From assembly GCA_965651815.1 (NCBI GenBank), contig CBFGTJ010000029.1, positions 1-22,135 of the forward strand: DNA of 22,135 nt. The letters run 5' to 3'. Below the pieces are notes generated by a model. That model was not told the DNA's origin and did no database searches. It saw only the letters and a list, made by a program, of their open reading frames with translations. This document shows positions 20,769 through 22,135 of this stretch, in pieces. A program made the translations under genes and the position numbers. Origin of the DNA: CBFGTJ01 sp965651815 (GTDB taxonomy: Bacteria > Actinomycetota > Acidimicrobiia > Acidimicrobiales > Microtrichaceae). Numbering within the stretch: the stretch's first letter is position 1; every line of letters begins with the position of its first letter.

Positions 20769-22135
20769 TCAGGGGCCCACCGGCGGCCGCGGGCACGGTG
20801 GCCCTTCGGGCAGGTCGTGGCGCACCAGGTCGAGCGTCGCCGCGGCGTCGGGGGTGAGGGTCGCCACGGGCACCCTCCCGTCCACCAGGACGTGCGGCAG
20901 CGACCCGTGGTCCTCGACGCGGCGCAGCGCCAGCGCGAGCCGGGCGAGGTCGACGGGCCCGGTGCCGCCGTCGGTGGTGAGCGCACCGGCGGCGGTCCAC
21001 GCGAGCCGCTGCGCCTCGATGGGGTTGCGGACGCGCTCCGCCATCCGCGCGGTCAGCTGGTCGAGCACCTCCCGCTGGTGCCCCTGGCGCCCGGTGTCCG
21101 ACGACGGGTCGGGTACCCAGCGGTCACCGACGAGCTGCTCGAGGTGGCGGGAGCGCATCCAGGCCACCGCGCCCGCCCCGTCGAGGCGCGTCGTGCCCCG
21201 GGCGAGGTCGACCCCGGTGTGCAGGTCCCGCGTGGGGTGGTCCACGTGCACGTCGACCCCGCCGACGGCGTCCACCAGGTCCCGCACCCCGTCGAAGCGG
21301 ACCTTGACCACGTGGTCGACCGCCACGCCCAGCGAACGGCACACGCTCAGCGCCAGAGCCCCTTCGCCGTCGAGCAGGGACAGGCCGAGCCGGTCGACGC
21401 CGGAGCCGGGACGGACCACGAGCAGGTCGCGGGGCACCGACACCAGCAGTGGCGGGCGTCCGTCGACGCCCTCCTGCACCAGCATGATGACGTCCGCCCG
21501 CTCACCGCGGACCTCCTCGGGCGTCCCGAACGCCTCCGGGTTCGGCATGCGGGTCGCGGCGGCGCGGGCGTCCGACCCGACGAGCAGCCAGGTCCGCACC
21601 CCGTCCTCCGCTGCCGGGAGCTCGGCGTCCACCCGCTCGATGCGGGCGTGGAGCGCGAGGAGGTCCGCGGCGAGCAGCGCACCGGCGACCAGCGCGGCCC
21701 CGGCGGACCACCGCAGCGCGAGGCGCGCCCGGCCCGGCGAACGGCCGGCCCGGGCCCGGGCGAGCGCCGAGCGCGAGGCGTCGCGGAGGTCGGGCGCGCC
21801 GACGGTGCGCGCCCCCCGGAACGGCCCGTCGTTGAGCGCGTACCCCTCCGGGACGGGCAGCGGGAGCGGAGGGAGGTGCAACGTCGCCCGCGACGCGTCG
21901 AGCACCTGCTCCCCGAACCGGCGTGGCCAGCCCACCTCCAGCACGGTCCCCGTGGTCGTGGTCACCTGGACGACCGCCGTGCCGTCGTCGGCCTGCACCC
22001 CCACCTCGTCGATGCGACGGACCTGCCGCAGGTCCAGGCGCACGAGGGGTTGGCAGTGACCCGGTCGGTGGATGCGGAGCGCGCCCCGGTCGAGGGCGAA
22101 CGACGCCCTCGACCAGGGCGACCCCGGCGTGCGAA
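20769..22135 (-). CDS. LytR-CpsA-Psr (LCP) family protein with extra N-terminal domain (5' end outside window)
   Basis: At least 455 residues, open to the window edge. The sensible-looking upstream codons (...SRASFALDRGALRIHRP...) show that GTG 22043 is not the true start. The first ~115 visible residues form a cytoplasmic, beta-rich domain resembling a bacterial PH-like fold (LDLRQVRRIDEVGVQ, then TGTVLEVGW). A basic juxtamembrane stretch and a single helix (about WSAGAALVAGALLAADLLAL) follow, then the LCP domain outside. Its marks are LLVGSDAR, ERADVIMLV, VSVPRD, VDAVGGVDV, LDGAGAVAWMRSRH and DTGRQGHQRE. LCP proteins use conserved Arg and Asp residues to bind polyprenyl phosphate and attach glycopolymers to the wall. 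Typical members have a short N-terminal tail, so the added domain is unusual. Confidence 0.88.
   Translation of the reverse strand, partial: RTPGSPWSRASFALDRGALRIHRPGHCQPLVRLDLRQVRRIDEVGVQADDGTAVVQVTTTTGTVLEVGWPRRFGEQVLDASRATLHLPPLPLPVPEGYALNDGPFRGARTVGAPDLRDASRSALARARAGRSPGRARLALRWSAGAALVAGALLAADLLALHARIERVDAELPAAEDGVRTWLLVGSDARAAATRMPNPEAFGTPEEVRGERADVIMLVQEGVDGRPPLLVSVPRDLLVVRPGSGVDRLGLSLLDGEGALALSVCRSLGVAVDHVVKVRFDGVRDLVDAVGGVDVHVDHPTRDLHTGVDLARGTTRLDGAGAVAWMRSRHLEQLVGDRWVPDPSSDTGRQGHQREVLDQLTARMAERVRNPIEAQRLAWTAAGALTTDGGTGPVDLARLALALRRVEDHGSLPHVLVDGRVPVATLTPDAAATLDLVRHDLPEGPPCPRPPVGP

Overview
The window is very GC-rich, densely coding DNA. The gene content fits a high-GC actinomycete, probably Acidimicrobiia: an Rpf-type transglycosylase, an LCP wall-transfer protein, an Mpr-like two-component system, and a Balon/baeRF-type protein beside an Hrp1-like CBS protein. 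Several starts look leaderless, with a TANNNT -10 element 6-7 nt before a GTG or ATG. The taxon is inferred from style, not from a marker gene. I see no insertion sequence, phage gene, CRISPR array or conjugation gene, so this reads as ordinary chromosome.

Left part (1-6966): the 3' end of a P2-type cation ATPase, a convergent exported alpha/beta hydrolase, and a divergent membrane M48 (HtpX-like) protease. Next, on the minus strand, an overlapping pair encodes a CBS-domain protein and a bacterial aeRF1-like protein of the Balon ribosome-hibernation type. Divergent from that pair is a short-chain dehydrogenase followed by an AHL-lactonase-like metallo-hydrolase that has lost about a third of its fold.

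Middle (6996-11646): an alkyl-DHAP-synthase-like FAD oxidase is divergent from a neutral-ceramidase-like protein, which is followed by an alpha/beta hydrolase. This is probably a lipid-metabolism locus. The ceramidase homologue keeps its metal ligands but lacks the expected nucleophilic serine.

Two-component region (11668-15520, minus): an OmpR-type regulator, its histidine kinase and an exported protein with two LTxE(Q/E) helical motifs. The same 11-bp-spaced direct repeat (GAGA-N3-CGGTGAGAAC) lies in front of the regulator and again ahead of the exported-protein gene, inside the 3' end of the kinase gene. I infer a common autoregulated operator. Upstream lies a Thr-rich membrane-anchored protein whose promoter region carries two inverted repeats built from GTTCTGC half-sites.

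Right part (15550-22135): tRNA-Arg(ACG), an Rpf-like lipoprotein whose frame runs on into that tRNA, its long structured leader, and tRNA-Ser(GCU). Then a flavin/PPOX-fold protein, a two-RCK ion-channel protein and a type IB topoisomerase on the plus strand. A PfpI/DJ-1 protein and an LCP protein with a large cytoplasmic N-terminal domain follow on the minus strand. A three-copy 15-bp tandem repeat separates the topoisomerase from the PfpI gene and supplies the PfpI stop codon.

No strikingly foreign system is present. The best leads are the CBS-Balon pair, the shared operator with its exported partner, the truncated lactonase, the altered ceramidase, and the cis-structures around rpf and the Thr-rich gene.
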